The position numbers and the translations under genes were made by a program. From Pedobacter frigoris (GTDB taxonomy: Bacteria; Bacteroidota; Bacteroidia; Sphingobacteriales; Sphingobacteriaceae), in contig NZ_SWBQ01000003.1 in NCBI RefSeq assembly GCF_005116445.1, positions 124,001 through 188,000 on the forward strand: a DNA stretch of 64,000 nt, in the 5' to 3' direction. Shown here piece by piece: positions 27,529 to 35,201 of this stretch; the first letter of the stretch is position 1; every line of letters starts with the position of its first letter. The notes under the pieces are model-generated. The model ran no database searches, was not told the origin of the DNA, and was given only the letters and a program-made list of their open reading frames with translations.

Positions 27529-27954
27529 ATGAACTGGGGAACAAAATTAATGATCGGAATGGGCATGTTTATGGCCTTTATCGTTGTACTGGCTGTATTG
27601 ATGTTCAATAGCAAAACTGATGCTCTGGTAGATATGGATTACTACGAAAAAGGTCTGAACTACGATGAAGAATACAACAGCAAGGAACAGGTAAAAACAG
27701 ACAATGCAGCACCTGATATTCAGTTGTCGCCCGAAGGCATAGTACTTGGATTTAAGAACAGCGCCGTTGGAAACATCAGACTAATGCGGGTTTCAGATAA
27801 GAAATTGGATAAAAAGATAAGTTTTGAGACCAATCCCGATCGTGAATTCGCAGTAGTTACAACAGAAATGGTTAAAGGCCGGTGGCGATTGATCATCAGC
27901 TGGAATAGCGAAGAAAAATCATACTTATATGAACAGGAGGTAAACCTGCAATGA
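27529..27954 (+). CDS. ccoH: FixH/CcoH-family protein
   Basis: 141 residues from the ATG at 27529, which follows ccoG by four bases; an upstream start would overlap ccoG. One N-terminal helix (about 5-25) anchors a periplasmic beta-rich domain. The Asp-Met-Asp-Tyr-Tyr-Glu-Lys-Gly-Leu-Asn-Tyr segment just after the helix is the FixH/CcoH signature. CcoH assists assembly and stability of cbb3 oxidase. It overlaps the next gene by four bases. Confidence 0.9.
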   Translation: MNWGTKLMIGMGMFMAFIVVLAVLMFNSKTDALVDMDYYEKGLNYDEEYNSKEQVKTDNAAPDIQLSPEGIVLGFKNSAVGNIRLMRVSDKKLDKKISFETNPDREFAVVTTEMVKGRWRLIISWNSEEKSYLYEQEVNLQ

Positions 27955-28634
27955 GTAATGACAAACTGGCTTTTATGATCGGACTTCTGGGTAGCCTGCA
28001 CTGTATTGGTATGTGCGGGCCACTTGCTTTTGCAGTACCTTCCCTTAGAAACGGCTGGCTGTATGTGGCGGTCGACAAACTTAGCTATCAGTTTGGCAGG
28101 ATCATCTCCTATTGTATGTTGGGCCTGATCATTGGAATAATCGGGCGGCAGATCTGGATTTCGGGATTTCAGCAGTTCATTAGTATACTCAGTGGCGTCC
28201 TGATTCTTATAGCGGCGATATCACGGATAACCAAACTACCCTACTTCAGCAAAAGCCCCTCTTTTTTATTGAAACCCTTTAACCGTTTGTTCAACTGTGC
28301 ATTGAAACATAAGGCCAACCACCTGATTATTGGGCTTGTAAATGGCTTCTTACCTTGTGGATTTGTATATCTTGCACTTGCCGGAGCATTAAATACCGGA
28401 AATATACAAAATGCGGTATCATACATGTTTTGGTTTGGTCTAGGCACCGTACCTTTGATGTTCATTGCTACATTCAGCATGGGTTTTACAGGACAACTAG
28501 TGAGGAAGAAAATAAACAAAGTCATCCCCTACATGATGCTCTGCCTGGGGGTCTGGTTTATTCTGAGGGGATTGGAACTGAACATACCGTATTTAAGTCC
28601 ACCAGCCACTAATGAAGCGGCAATATGTAAATAA
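27951..28634 (+). CDS. SafE/TauE-like, CcoA/DsbD-type membrane protein of the cco operon
   Basis: 227 residues with about six membrane helices. The two signature segments are Gly-Ser-Leu-His-Cys-Ile-Gly-Met-Cys-Gly-Pro near residue 12 and Gly-Phe-Leu-Pro-Cys-Gly-Phe-Val-Tyr near residue 128. They place it in the sulfite-exporter TauE/SafE and DsbD-like superfamily, as in the membrane protein that often follows ccoG-ccoH in Bacteroidota and epsilonproteobacteria. A role in copper or thiol handling during oxidase maturation is likely from context; transport of sulfite is not suggested by anything here. Confidence 0.82.
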   Translation: MSNDKLAFMIGLLGSLHCIGMCGPLAFAVPSLRNGWLYVAVDKLSYQFGRIISYCMLGLIIGIIGRQIWISGFQQFISILSGVLILIAAISRITKLPYFSKSPSFLLKPFNRLFNCALKHKANHLIIGLVNGFLPCGFVYLALAGALNTGNIQNAVSYMFWFGLGTVPLMFIATFSMGFTGQLVRKKINKVIPYMMLCLGVWFILRGLELNIPYLSPPATNEAAICK

Positions 28635-28639
28635 CTAAA

Positions 28640-29014
28640 ATGAGAGACATAGAGAATAGAGAAGACATACAATACCTGGTAGAAGCCTTTTACGAGAAAG
28701 CCCTGAAAGACGAAATTATAGGCCCTGTTTTCAAAGCGGCTCACTTTTCCCTTGAAGCACACATTCCTGTAATGGTCACCTTCTGGGAGACGATTTTACT
28801 GGACGTGGTCACTTATAAAGGAAATCCGATGCTGAAGCATATTGCACTAGACAAAACTGTTCCATTGGAACCTGAGCATTTTGCGCGATGGATGAGCATT
28901 TGGACAACAACCGTAGCTCAGAAATTTGATGGGCTCAATGCTCAGCAGGCTATAAACAGGGCTGATTCTATTGCAAAGCTCATGCAATTTAAGATAGAAT
29001 CAAACAGAAAATAA
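28640..29014 (+). CDS. Group III truncated hemoglobin
   Basis: 124 residues, the size of a 2-over-2 truncated globin. The proximal His is His80 in Glu-Pro-Glu-His-Phe-Ala-Arg-Trp; the distal region has Phe-Trp-Glu-Thr and the start has Asp-Ile...Leu-Val-Glu-Ala-Phe-Tyr, typical of group III. Such globins bind oxygen or nitric oxide and are linked to microaerobic or nitrosative conditions in Campylobacter (Ctb). Position six bases after the cco operon suggests co-transcription with the oxidase. The gene ends at a bidirectional terminator shared with hemN. Confidence 0.9.
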   Translation: MRDIENREDIQYLVEAFYEKALKDEIIGPVFKAAHFSLEAHIPVMVTFWETILLDVVTYKGNPMLKHIALDKTVPLEPEHFARWMSIWTTTVAQKFDGLNAQQAINRADSIAKLMQFKIESNRK

Positions 29015-29022
29015 CAGCATTT

Positions 29023-29050
29023 GTAGCAGGGTAGATTCTTACCCTGCTAC
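29023..29050. terminator. Bidirectional hairpin between truncated hemoglobin and hemN
   Basis: Perfect 11-bp stem GTAGCAGGGTA (29023-29033) with TACCCTGCTAC (29040-29050), six-base loop. It overlaps the last codons and stop of hemN on the minus strand and ends the plus-strand cco transcript. No long T-run follows, so efficiency is uncertain. Confidence 0.65.
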
Positions 29051-30403
29051 ACTGAAAAGCTGTGTCTCCGGCTGCTGATTATATAGCCGTGCATCAAGGC
29101 TCATGCAAATGTTTCTCAAAAAGCGTTTTCCGAATGGAGTAACACTTAAATATTCTTCAGACAAAATAACCAAACCATCCTGAGCCAGCCAACGCATACG
29201 CTCTAAACCCTGCACAAAAGCTTCGTTTCTTTCTTCAGGCAATTGCCACGAGGTATATCCCCTGCACATGATATTGATGATGTGCTTACGGATTACCATA
29301 TCCTCCTCATCGAGGATATGTCCTTTTAAAACAGGCAGACGACCCTGGTTAACAATGTTCGTATATTCTTCTACCTTCTTTACATTCTGGGAAAAAGCAC
29401 TCCAGGTATCACTAATAGATGAAACACCAAGACCGATCATGAGTTTGCTGTAGTGATGGGTATAACCCATAAAATTGCGGTGCAGCTTCCCCTGTTCTCC
29501 TGCTTTATACAGGCTATCTGTACTCAGCGTAAAATGATCCATGCCGATTTCTACATAACCTCCATCTTTCAGCAACTGCCGGCCCAGCTCGTACAATTCC
29601 TGCTTCTGTTCAGCCGTAGGGAGATCCTGCTCAGAAAAATGTCTTTGTCCTGGTTTCATCCAGGGCACGTGTGCATAACTGTAAAACGCAATGCGATCTG
29701 GTTTCAGTCTGAGCACTTCGTTCATCGTATTTCTTAATCCCTGTATAGTCTGCAAAGGAAGACCATAAATCAGATCATAGTTGACCGAATAGTACCCGGC
29801 CTTACGAGCCAGTTCCGTAACAGTCTCTACATCGGCTACGCTCTGCACTCGGTTAATGATCCGCTGCACCCTGACATCAAAGTCCTGAATGCCTAAACTG
29901 AGTCGTTTAAAACCCAGTTTTTTCAATTTTGTCAGGTGCAAGCCCGTAGTATTTGCCGGATGTGCTTCAAAACTAAACTCTGCCTCTTGATGCATGTCTG
30001 CATGCTCAAATATGCCGTTTAGCAGTAAGGCCAGATTTTTAGGACTGAAAAAAGTTGGTGTACCACCTCCAAGATGCAGTTCACGGATGACCGGACGTGT
30101 ATCAAACAAATTGACATACAACTCCCATTCCTTTAAAACAGTTTCTATGTACGGGACTTCTACTTTATGATTTTTAGTGATCCTGGTATTGCATCCACAG
30201 TAAGTACACAAACTTTCACAGAAAGGCAGGTGAATATACAGACTAATACCATCCAAATGATTACTGGAGTCAAAAGTTCCTTTTACTGCATCTTTCCATT
30301 TGACTTCATCGAATGACCTGCTATCCCAATAAGGAACAGTCGGATAACTGGTGTAACGTGGTGCAGACACGCAATACTTGTTTATCAATAAATTAGTGGT
30401 CAT
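29039..30403 (-). CDS. hemN: Oxygen-independent coproporphyrinogen III oxidase HemN
   Basis: 454 residues, full length for HemN. The radical SAM motif is CxxxCxxC at Cys62, Cys66 and Cys69, extended by Cys71 as in true HemN (Cys-Thr-Tyr-Cys-Gly-Cys). Other family blocks are Ser-Tyr-Pro-Thr-Val-Pro near the start, Gly-Gly-Gly-Thr-Pro-Thr-Phe, and Arg-Leu-Ser-Leu-Gly-Ile-Gln-Asp-Phe. It makes protoporphyrinogen without oxygen, supplying haem for the oxidase under low oxygen. The start overlaps the end of the upstream 2-hydroxyacid-dehydrogenase-like gene by 11 bases, so both are probably one transcript. Confidence 0.96.
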   Translation of the reverse strand: MTTNLLINKYCVSAPRYTSYPTVPYWDSRSFDEVKWKDAVKGTFDSSNHLDGISLYIHLPFCESLCTYCGCNTRITKNHKVEVPYIETVLKEWELYVNLFDTRPVIRELHLGGGTPTFFSPKNLALLLNGIFEHADMHQEAEFSFEAHPANTTGLHLTKLKKLGFKRLSLGIQDFDVRVQRIINRVQSVADVETVTELARKAGYYSVNYDLIYGLPLQTIQGLRNTMNEVLRLKPDRIAFYSYAHVPWMKPGQRHFSEQDLPTAEQKQELYELGRQLLKDGGYVEIGMDHFTLSTDSLYKAGEQGKLHRNFMGYTHHYSKLMIGLGVSSISDTWSAFSQNVKKVEEYTNIVNQGRLPVLKGHILDEEDMVIRKHIINIMCRGYTSWQLPEERNEAFVQGLERMRWLAQDGLVILSEEYLSVTPFGKRFLRNICMSLDARLYNQQPETQLFSVAG

Positions 30404-30866
30404 GTTGGTGTGGTTTGCTAATTGACATTAAATCGCTGGCTTTGTTGCAAGATCTGGAACAAACACAGGAAAGTCCCAGGCAACGGTTCTGCTGCCATTT
30501 ATCGAGATTTAGAATGGTTTCTGAAGCAAGGGCCAATGGAATTTCCATCGTCGTGAGGCCGGCTAAAGCGTGTTGAGGTACACCGGCCAGCCTGATCCCG
30601 TAAGCTGCAGCGACATCTTGATCAATGTGAGCGGTGGAGGTCGACCTGGTCGCAATATACTTTACACCGAGTTCAGCAAGTTTATTGATCACAGCTGCAG
30701 AAACATCATCTCCTTCGAATACGATGACCGCTTCTTTACCTGAAGCATAGCTCACAGTTTCCATACTTAAGCTATTAGAAATCAGAGTTATGTCGTGCTT
30801 TTTATGATTAGCTATAGCCAGAGACTCTTTCTCCGATGACTTGATACTGTATGCGACTACTTTCAT
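30393..30866 (-). CDS. Orphan 2-hydroxyacid dehydrogenase N-terminal domain with Cys/His-rich tail
   Basis: 157 residues. Residues 1-120 align by eye with the substrate-binding half of D-lactate dehydrogenase: Met-Lys-Val-Val-Ala-Tyr-Ser, Ala-Val-Ile-Val-Phe-Glu-Gly-Asp-Asp, Leu-Gly-Val-Lys-Tyr-Ile-Ala-Thr-Arg-Ser, Ala-Ala-Ala-Tyr-Gly-Ile-Arg. The whole NAD-binding Rossmann domain (about 190 residues) is absent. In its place is a short tail with Cys-Leu-Gly-Leu-Ser-Cys-Val-Cys-Ser-Arg-Ser-Cys and a final His-Gln-His-Asp-His, which looks metal binding. Reading frame and coupling to hemN argue that it is a working small protein rather than a decayed enzyme. Function unknown; sensing or metal handling is conceivable. 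Confidence 0.75.
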   Translation of the reverse strand: MKVVAYSIKSSEKESLAIANHKKHDITLISNSLSMETVSYASGKEAVIVFEGDDVSAAVINKLAELGVKYIATRSTSTAHIDQDVAAAYGIRLAGVPQHALAGLTTMEIPLALASETILNLDKWQQNRCLGLSCVCSRSCNKASDLMSISKPHQHDH

Positions 30867-30872
30867 GCGAAC

Positions 30873-30893
30873 TTGATTTTAAAATCAAAATTA
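30873..30893 (-). promoter_or_regulatory. -7 element and overlapping palindrome upstream of the 2-hydroxyacid-dehydrogenase-like gene
   Basis: On the minus strand TAATTTTG (30886-30893) is a perfect TAnnTTTG. It overlaps the perfect palindrome TTGATTTTAAAATCAA (30873-30888), whose half-sites are FNR-like but two bases too far apart. The ATG is six bases further on, so the leader would be short, about 15 bases. There is no -33 TTTG, which fits dependence on an activator. Confidence 0.5.
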
Positions 30894-30937
30894 GCAGTAT
30901 GAAGTGTTCCCGGGAATGAGCGCGGTCAACCAGAAAA

Positions 30938-30951
30938 GTGATGTTTATCAA
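30938..30951. promoter_or_regulatory. FNR-like box upstream of the 2-hydroxyacid-dehydrogenase-like gene and hemN
   Basis: GTGATGTTTATCAA (reverse complement TTGATAAACATCAC) matches the FNR consensus TTGAT-N4-ATCAA at all but one base. It is centred about 64 bases upstream of the start site predicted from the -7 element at 30886-30893, near the position used by class I FNR-dependent promoters. Confidence 0.55.
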
Positions 30952-30976
30952 TTTCTTTGCCCGGTCGGCAGGAATG

Positions 30977-32161
30977 CTATCTCCTAAAAGAAAGCTTAAA
31001 GGTTGTTTCTTTATTGATTACGCTTTCAAAATACAGCGAACCATCCATCAGAGAGACGTAGCGACGTACAATATTAAGCCCTAACCCTGTACCAGGAATG
31101 TTTCCAATGTTATTGGCCCTGAAAAAGGGCTGAAACAAGTGTTTTTGATCTGATTCTGGAATACCGATTCCATTATCCCTTACAGTTACAGTGCATTCAT
31201 GATCATTGATCTCCGTATTGAACTCTATGAAAGTATTTTCACCTGAGTATTTTATGGAATTAGAAATCAGATTGATCATACAGTTCCGAATCAGATTTTG
31301 ATCGAGATTCACCATACTTGTAAGCCCTGTATGTTGATAAATTATATTCTGGTTCTGCTTGGCAATCAATTGCATTTCCTCAGTTACCTCTTCAGAAAGT
31401 TTAACCAGATCAAAGAAAGAAAAAGCTGGCTCTACCTTCCCGGCTTCCAATCGCTCAAGAGACAGAAAGTCATTCAGAATGGTAGTAAGATTACCTACCG
31501 CATTCTTGATTTTCCCCACATGTTTCGTGATACTTTCATTTTCAAAAGGATGAGCATATTTTTCAATCAGTGAAGCAGAAAGCTGAACAGAACTTAAAGG
31601 CGTCCGGAATTCATGAGAGGCCATAGAAACAAAGCGGCTTTTCATCTGGTTCAGTTCCTTTTCTTTTTCCAGCGACAGACTCACTTCTTCTTTTGCCGCA
31701 CTCAGCGCCTTTACAGTCTTCTTTAATGATTTGGTACGTTCTTCTACCAGTTCTTCCAGCTCCGCAGCATATTCGCGCAGTCGTTCTTCTGCTTCTTTCT
31801 CTTTGGAAAGATCGTGAATAAAGCCTGTATAGATGATCCTGTCGTCATATTGAACTTCACTTACCGCCAGTCTGAAAGGGAAAGTGGTACCGTTTTTTCG
31901 TAGACCCCTCACTTCTCTACCCTTGCCTATGATGCGTTTTTCCCTGGTAGTCTGGTAGCGTTCAATATAACCGTCATGACCGCTCTTATCTGGCTCAGGC
32001 ATCAGCATTTTGATGTTTTTGCCTTTTACCTCTTCAATAGTATAGCCAAATAGCTTAAGTGCAGCCGGATTAAGACTTTCTATATTCCCACGATTGTCGA
32101 TGGTAATGATACCGTCGATTGCTGTTTCAATAATTGCTTCTAATAACCTGGCTTGCTCCAT
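30977..32161 (-). CDS. FixL-like PAS-haem histidine kinase
   Basis: 394 residues from the ATG at 32159-32161; this start is favoured because a perfect -7 element lies just upstream, inside the longer frame that begins at 32185. A PAS domain fills residues 5-125. It has the FixL haem-pocket pattern His62-Asp-Gly-Tyr-Ile-x-Arg68-Tyr and Arg82, with the same spacing as His200, Arg206 and Arg220 of Bradyrhizobium FixL. A coiled coil leads to the kinase core, with H-box Ser-His-Glu-Phe-Arg-Thr-Pro-Leu, an N-box Asn-Leu-Ile-Ser-Asn-Ser-Ile-Lys-Tyr, and Asp-Asn-Gly-Ile-Gly-Ile-Pro. It has no membrane helices, so it is soluble. No FixJ-type partner is adjacent. Oxygen sensing is inferred. Confidence 0.85.
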   Translation of the reverse strand: MEQARLLEAIIETAIDGIITIDNRGNIESLNPAALKLFGYTIEEVKGKNIKMLMPEPDKSGHDGYIERYQTTREKRIIGKGREVRGLRKNGTTFPFRLAVSEVQYDDRIIYTGFIHDLSKEKEAEERLREYAAELEELVEERTKSLKKTVKALSAAKEEVSLSLEKEKELNQMKSRFVSMASHEFRTPLSSVQLSASLIEKYAHPFENESITKHVGKIKNAVGNLTTILNDFLSLERLEAGKVEPAFSFFDLVKLSEEVTEEMQLIAKQNQNIIYQHTGLTSMVNLDQNLIRNCMINLISNSIKYSGENTFIEFNTEINDHECTVTVRDNGIGIPESDQKHLFQPFFRANNIGNIPGTGLGLNIVRRYVSLMDGSLYFESVINKETTFKLSFRR

Positions 32162-32174
32162 ACACGACTTTTCA

Positions 32175-32182
32175 CAAATATA
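32175..32182 (-). promoter_or_regulatory. Promoter -7 element for the FixL-like kinase
   Basis: TATATTTG on the minus strand is a perfect TAnnTTTG. Transcription would start near 32168, seven bases before the ATG at 32161. This argues against initiation at the more distal ATG (32185). Confidence 0.5.
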
Positions 32183-32225
32183 CAATTTGAATGGTATTGA
32201 TTTATTACCCCAATCATGCTAAAAC

Positions 32226-32239
32226 ATGACGTCCATCAT
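32226..32239. promoter_or_regulatory. CRP/FNR-like dyad between divergent kinase and NPD-like genes
   Basis: ATGA-CGTCCA-TCAT has the same TGA-N6-TCA geometry as the site at 20296. For the plus-strand gene a near -7 element (CTATTTTG, 32262-32269) puts it at about -42, the class II activator position. For the minus-strand kinase it lies at about -64. The half-sites are short, so the match is moderate. Confidence 0.4.
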
Positions 32240-32281
32240 ATTTTAAGTTAAAAATACTCGGCTATTTTGCACCTGAAATCA

Positions 32282-34081
32282 ATGTCAACAAAACGCATGA
32301 ACCATACTTTTCATATTCCTGTCTTAGGCCTCGGTTATTCTATAGATACTCCTTTAAAAATTGCCCGTTTTGGGATTTCATCTGTTGTCTCCATTGTAGA
32401 CGATGAACTGATTGAACGTATGAGAAAATTTCATATGGAACAAAACGGGGAAAGGTTTGAGCAAATCGAAAAGAAAAAAGAAGACAGCAGGGCGCTTCGC
32501 ATTACTGCCTATCTGAACCTGCTGAACAGACTCGTAAATAAACAACTTTCAAAGCTGAAGGAAGAAGAATTTAAAGAAGGAACAGATCTGACAACGTATT
32601 TTGAATTACTACCTGAACATTCAGCACTTAAAACCGCCTATCTCCGTATGTTGCAAATCAATGGAGCAGAGAGGTTAATGATAGAAAAGGAATTAAAAGC
32701 ATCAATACAGGCAGGAAAAATTGATGTAAACATCATGTCTAAGGTAGACAAAGCGAATTATAACTCTGCTGATGAATACCTGGGCGACGATTATACCGAT
32801 GCGCTGGCAGCGATGCGTGGCTTCGCCAATAGCAGCCTTAATGCTGCTGTAATAATATCAGCGGGGCTAAATCCAAGATTATATGGGTATATGGAGCAAT
32901 GTGCATGTTTTTATCCGGATCTATCGGGATTAGTAACAAAAAAGATCATACTCAAGGTAAGCGATTTCAGATCAGCTATGATCCAGGCTAAAATGCTTGC
33001 AAAGAAAGGATTATGGGTATCGGAATTCAGGGTAGAATCAGGTCTGAACTGCGGAGGACACGCATTTGCAACTGAAGGCTTCTTACTAGGTCCTATACTG
33101 GAGGAATTTAAAGAAAAACGTGCAGTACTGGCAAAGGAACTGTATGAAATGTATAGCATTGTTCTTATCAGCAAAGGATTCGCAGCACTAACGATGCCTT
33201 TACAAAAGATCACCGCACAAGGAGGAATAGGAACAGCGGAAGAGCATGCATTTTTGCTCAACTACTATCAATTGGATGCCGCAGGCTGGGGCAGCCCATT
33301 TTTACTGGTACCGGAGGCCACAAATGTAGATGAAAACACCCTCCTAAGACTAGAACAAGCCGAAAAAGATGATTTTTACCTGAGTAACTCTTCTCCGCTT
33401 GGCGTCCTGTTCAACAACTTCAGGGGCAGTACGATAGAACAGCAGCGGCTCGACCGTATCGCTAAAGGAAGACCGGGAAGCCCATGCACGAAGAAATTCC
33501 TCTGCACCAATACAGAATTTACAGAATTACCGATTTGTACAGCTTCCAGGGAATACCAGCATTTGAAAATCAAACAGCTGTATGAAATGAACCTAACACC
33601 CGAAAATCACAGTAAGCAATTTGACGCAGTAACCGAAAAGGTTTGCCTCTGCGAAGGGCTGTGTGCATCGGCATACCTGAAAAATAACCTCCTTAAGCCA
33701 AAAGAGAACAAGGCAATCAGTATTTGCCCCGGACCAAACCTCGCTTATTTTTCCAGGAAATACAGTTTAAAGGAAATGATCAATCATATTTATGGACGAG
33801 AAAACCTATTGGAAGACATGAGTAGACCGAACCTGTTCGTCAATGAATTGAATCTTTATGTCGATTACCTTAAAAAGGATATTGCCAGTCAGCTCAACGA
33901 AATAAATGCCAAACAAGTCAAATACTTTAATAAGTTTAAAGAACAGTTAATGAACGGCATCAATTACTATAAACGGCTGATCCCTGAAATGAGCCAGTAT
34001 TCTGGCTTTTGCGTCAAAGAGATGTACGGTCAGTTACTCCAGGCCGAGCAACATTTACTACTTCAACCTGGCTTTCATTAA
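32282..34081 (+). CDS. NPD/nitronate-monooxygenase-like TIM-barrel protein with Cys-rich C-terminal part
   Basis: About 599 residues from the ATG at 32282; ATG at 32297 is also possible. The N-terminus (Val-Leu-Gly-Leu-Gly-Tyr-Ser-Ile-Asp-Thr-Pro-Leu-Lys-Ile-Ala) and Gly-Leu-Asn-Cys-Gly-Gly-His-Ala-Phe-Ala, followed later by Gly-Gly-Ile-Gly-Thr-Ala-Glu-Glu-His, suggest a flavin-type TIM barrel like 2-nitropropane dioxygenase. The C-terminal third carries many Cys (Cys-Thr-Lys-Lys-Phe-Leu-Cys, Cys-Leu-Cys-Glu-Gly-Leu-Cys, Ile-Cys-Pro-Gly-Pro), which could hold an Fe-S cluster. Substrate unknown. It is divergent from the FixL-like kinase and converges on, and overlaps by 24 bases, the DUF4185 gene. 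Confidence 0.6.
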   Translation: MSTKRMNHTFHIPVLGLGYSIDTPLKIARFGISSVVSIVDDELIERMRKFHMEQNGERFEQIEKKKEDSRALRITAYLNLLNRLVNKQLSKLKEEEFKEGTDLTTYFELLPEHSALKTAYLRMLQINGAERLMIEKELKASIQAGKIDVNIMSKVDKANYNSADEYLGDDYTDALAAMRGFANSSLNAAVIISAGLNPRLYGYMEQCACFYPDLSGLVTKKIILKVSDFRSAMIQAKMLAKKGLWVSEFRVESGLNCGGHAFATEGFLLGPILEEFKEKRAVLAKELYEMYSIVLISKGFAALTMPLQKITAQGGIGTAEEHAFLLNYYQLDAAGWGSPFLLVPEATNVDENTLLRLEQAEKDDFYLSNSSPLGVLFNNFRGSTIEQQRLDRIAKGRPGSPCTKKFLCTNTEFTELPICTASREYQHLKIKQLYEMNLTPENHSKQFDAVTEKVCLCEGLCASAYLKNNLLKPKENKAISICPGPNLAYFSRKYSLKEMINHIYGRENLLEDMSRPNLFVNELNLYVDYLKKDIASQLNEINAKQVKYFNKFKEQLMNGINYYKRLIPEMSQYSGFCVKEMYGQLLQAEQHLLLQPGFH

Positions 34082-35176
34082 AAATACGTTATAAGGCTGC
34101 CACATAGACATTAGGAAGAAAAACTCATCAGTGTTTTCATAACCAGGATAAATAAAAGCACCATACAGACCTGGATATTCTGCCGCATTCGCAAGTGTTT
34201 GTTCAGCACTCCATATGCCATTAATTTCTTTTGCTGTTCTAAGGACGAGTTGATGTCTATCTTCATTCAGATAAGTAATCATCCAGCGTCTGAATCTGCT
34301 ATTGTATGCGAGGGAAAGCTCACCCGCAGGAGCATCTATAATGGGATCCGCTGCTTTTTCATCTTTCAAAACCCAACCCTTTGTCTTGCTCCAGTATTCG
34401 TACCGTTCTAGCTTCAATATATCCGACTCCTTAAAGCGGGCGAGGCAAATCCCCCCCCATCTTCCTGAGACTGTGCCCGTCATGTATACATATCCTGATT
34501 TCTTAGCATAGGCTATCTGGGCAAAATTACTGGTTGCAGAAAACCGGATTTCATTACATTTTTCCCATCGCATGCCTTTATCAAAGGATCGGTATAAACC
34601 GGAATAATTGGTCTCCCAACTGCCCGGGCCACCCCACTTTCTGATGTCCATAAAATGAACATAATCCACACCTGCTATATTTACAGCTGCAGTCGGGATA
34701 GCGGTATGGCTTCCAGAGCCGTCCACAATATGTGACGAAGGAATGAGCTCATGACTGACCATACTACTAAAAGTAATTCCATCTTCTAATTGCCGGTCTT
34801 CAGTGATTCCTAATACATTAGAGCGCCAGTTACCAGCCCTGCCAGGCCCTCCTTCTTTTACAGGCTCCCAGTCTTTCCCGTAGGTATCTCCAAAAAGCAA
34901 CCCTGTTTTTCCATGCCCCATATCCCATGCAATTCCAAGGTCTGTACCTCCAACATCGTAACGGTCATGAGTTTGATTTGGATTTGGCAGATGCTCACCA
35001 GGCTGTGTTTTACCTGTCACACGCGCTACACGTTTAATTTCATAAGGAACAAGGTCATTACTGTAACCTGACTTTCCTGTCTTCCTTAATGCGGTGCAGG
35101 CAAAAAATACAGACAAACTAAAAAACAAACATACTGAAGCAATGACCGGGATTCTATTTTCAGGGAAACTTACCAT
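34058..35176 (-). CDS. DUF4185 beta-propeller lipoprotein
   Basis: 372 residues. The N-terminal hydrophobic segment ends Phe-Phe-Ala-Cys, a lipobox-like site, so it is probably an envelope lipoprotein. The mature protein matches DUF4185 (PF13810): Asp-Leu-Gly-Ile-Ala-Trp-Asp-Met-Gly, Leu-Leu-Phe-Gly-Asp-Thr-Tyr-Gly, and Gly-Gly-Pro-Gly-Arg-Ala-Gly-Asn-Trp-Arg-Ser. Later blades contain Tyr-Arg-Ser-Phe-Asp-Lys-Gly-Met-Arg-Trp. The family is related to glycoside-hydrolase-like propellers; the substrate is unknown. It follows the SNF2 gene by 25 bases and its 3' end overlaps the convergent NPD-like gene. Confidence 0.8.
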   Translation of the reverse strand: MVSFPENRIPVIASVCLFFSLSVFFACTALRKTGKSGYSNDLVPYEIKRVARVTGKTQPGEHLPNPNQTHDRYDVGGTDLGIAWDMGHGKTGLLFGDTYGKDWEPVKEGGPGRAGNWRSNVLGITEDRQLEDGITFSSMVSHELIPSSHIVDGSGSHTAIPTAAVNIAGVDYVHFMDIRKWGGPGSWETNYSGLYRSFDKGMRWEKCNEIRFSATSNFAQIAYAKKSGYVYMTGTVSGRWGGICLARFKESDILKLERYEYWSKTKGWVLKDEKAADPIIDAPAGELSLAYNSRFRRWMITYLNEDRHQLVLRTAKEINGIWSAEQTLANAAEYPGLYGAFIYPGYENTDEFFFLMSMWQPYNVFLMKARLK

Positions 35177-35201
35177 TTCAGTAAATTAAGTAAAATATAG
35201 C

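Noticed and set aside
30873..30888. TTGATTTTAAAATCAA as an FNR site
   Set aside because: Half-sites fit but the spacer is two bases too long; kept only as a palindrome overlapping the promoter, while 30938-30951 is the better FNR-like box.
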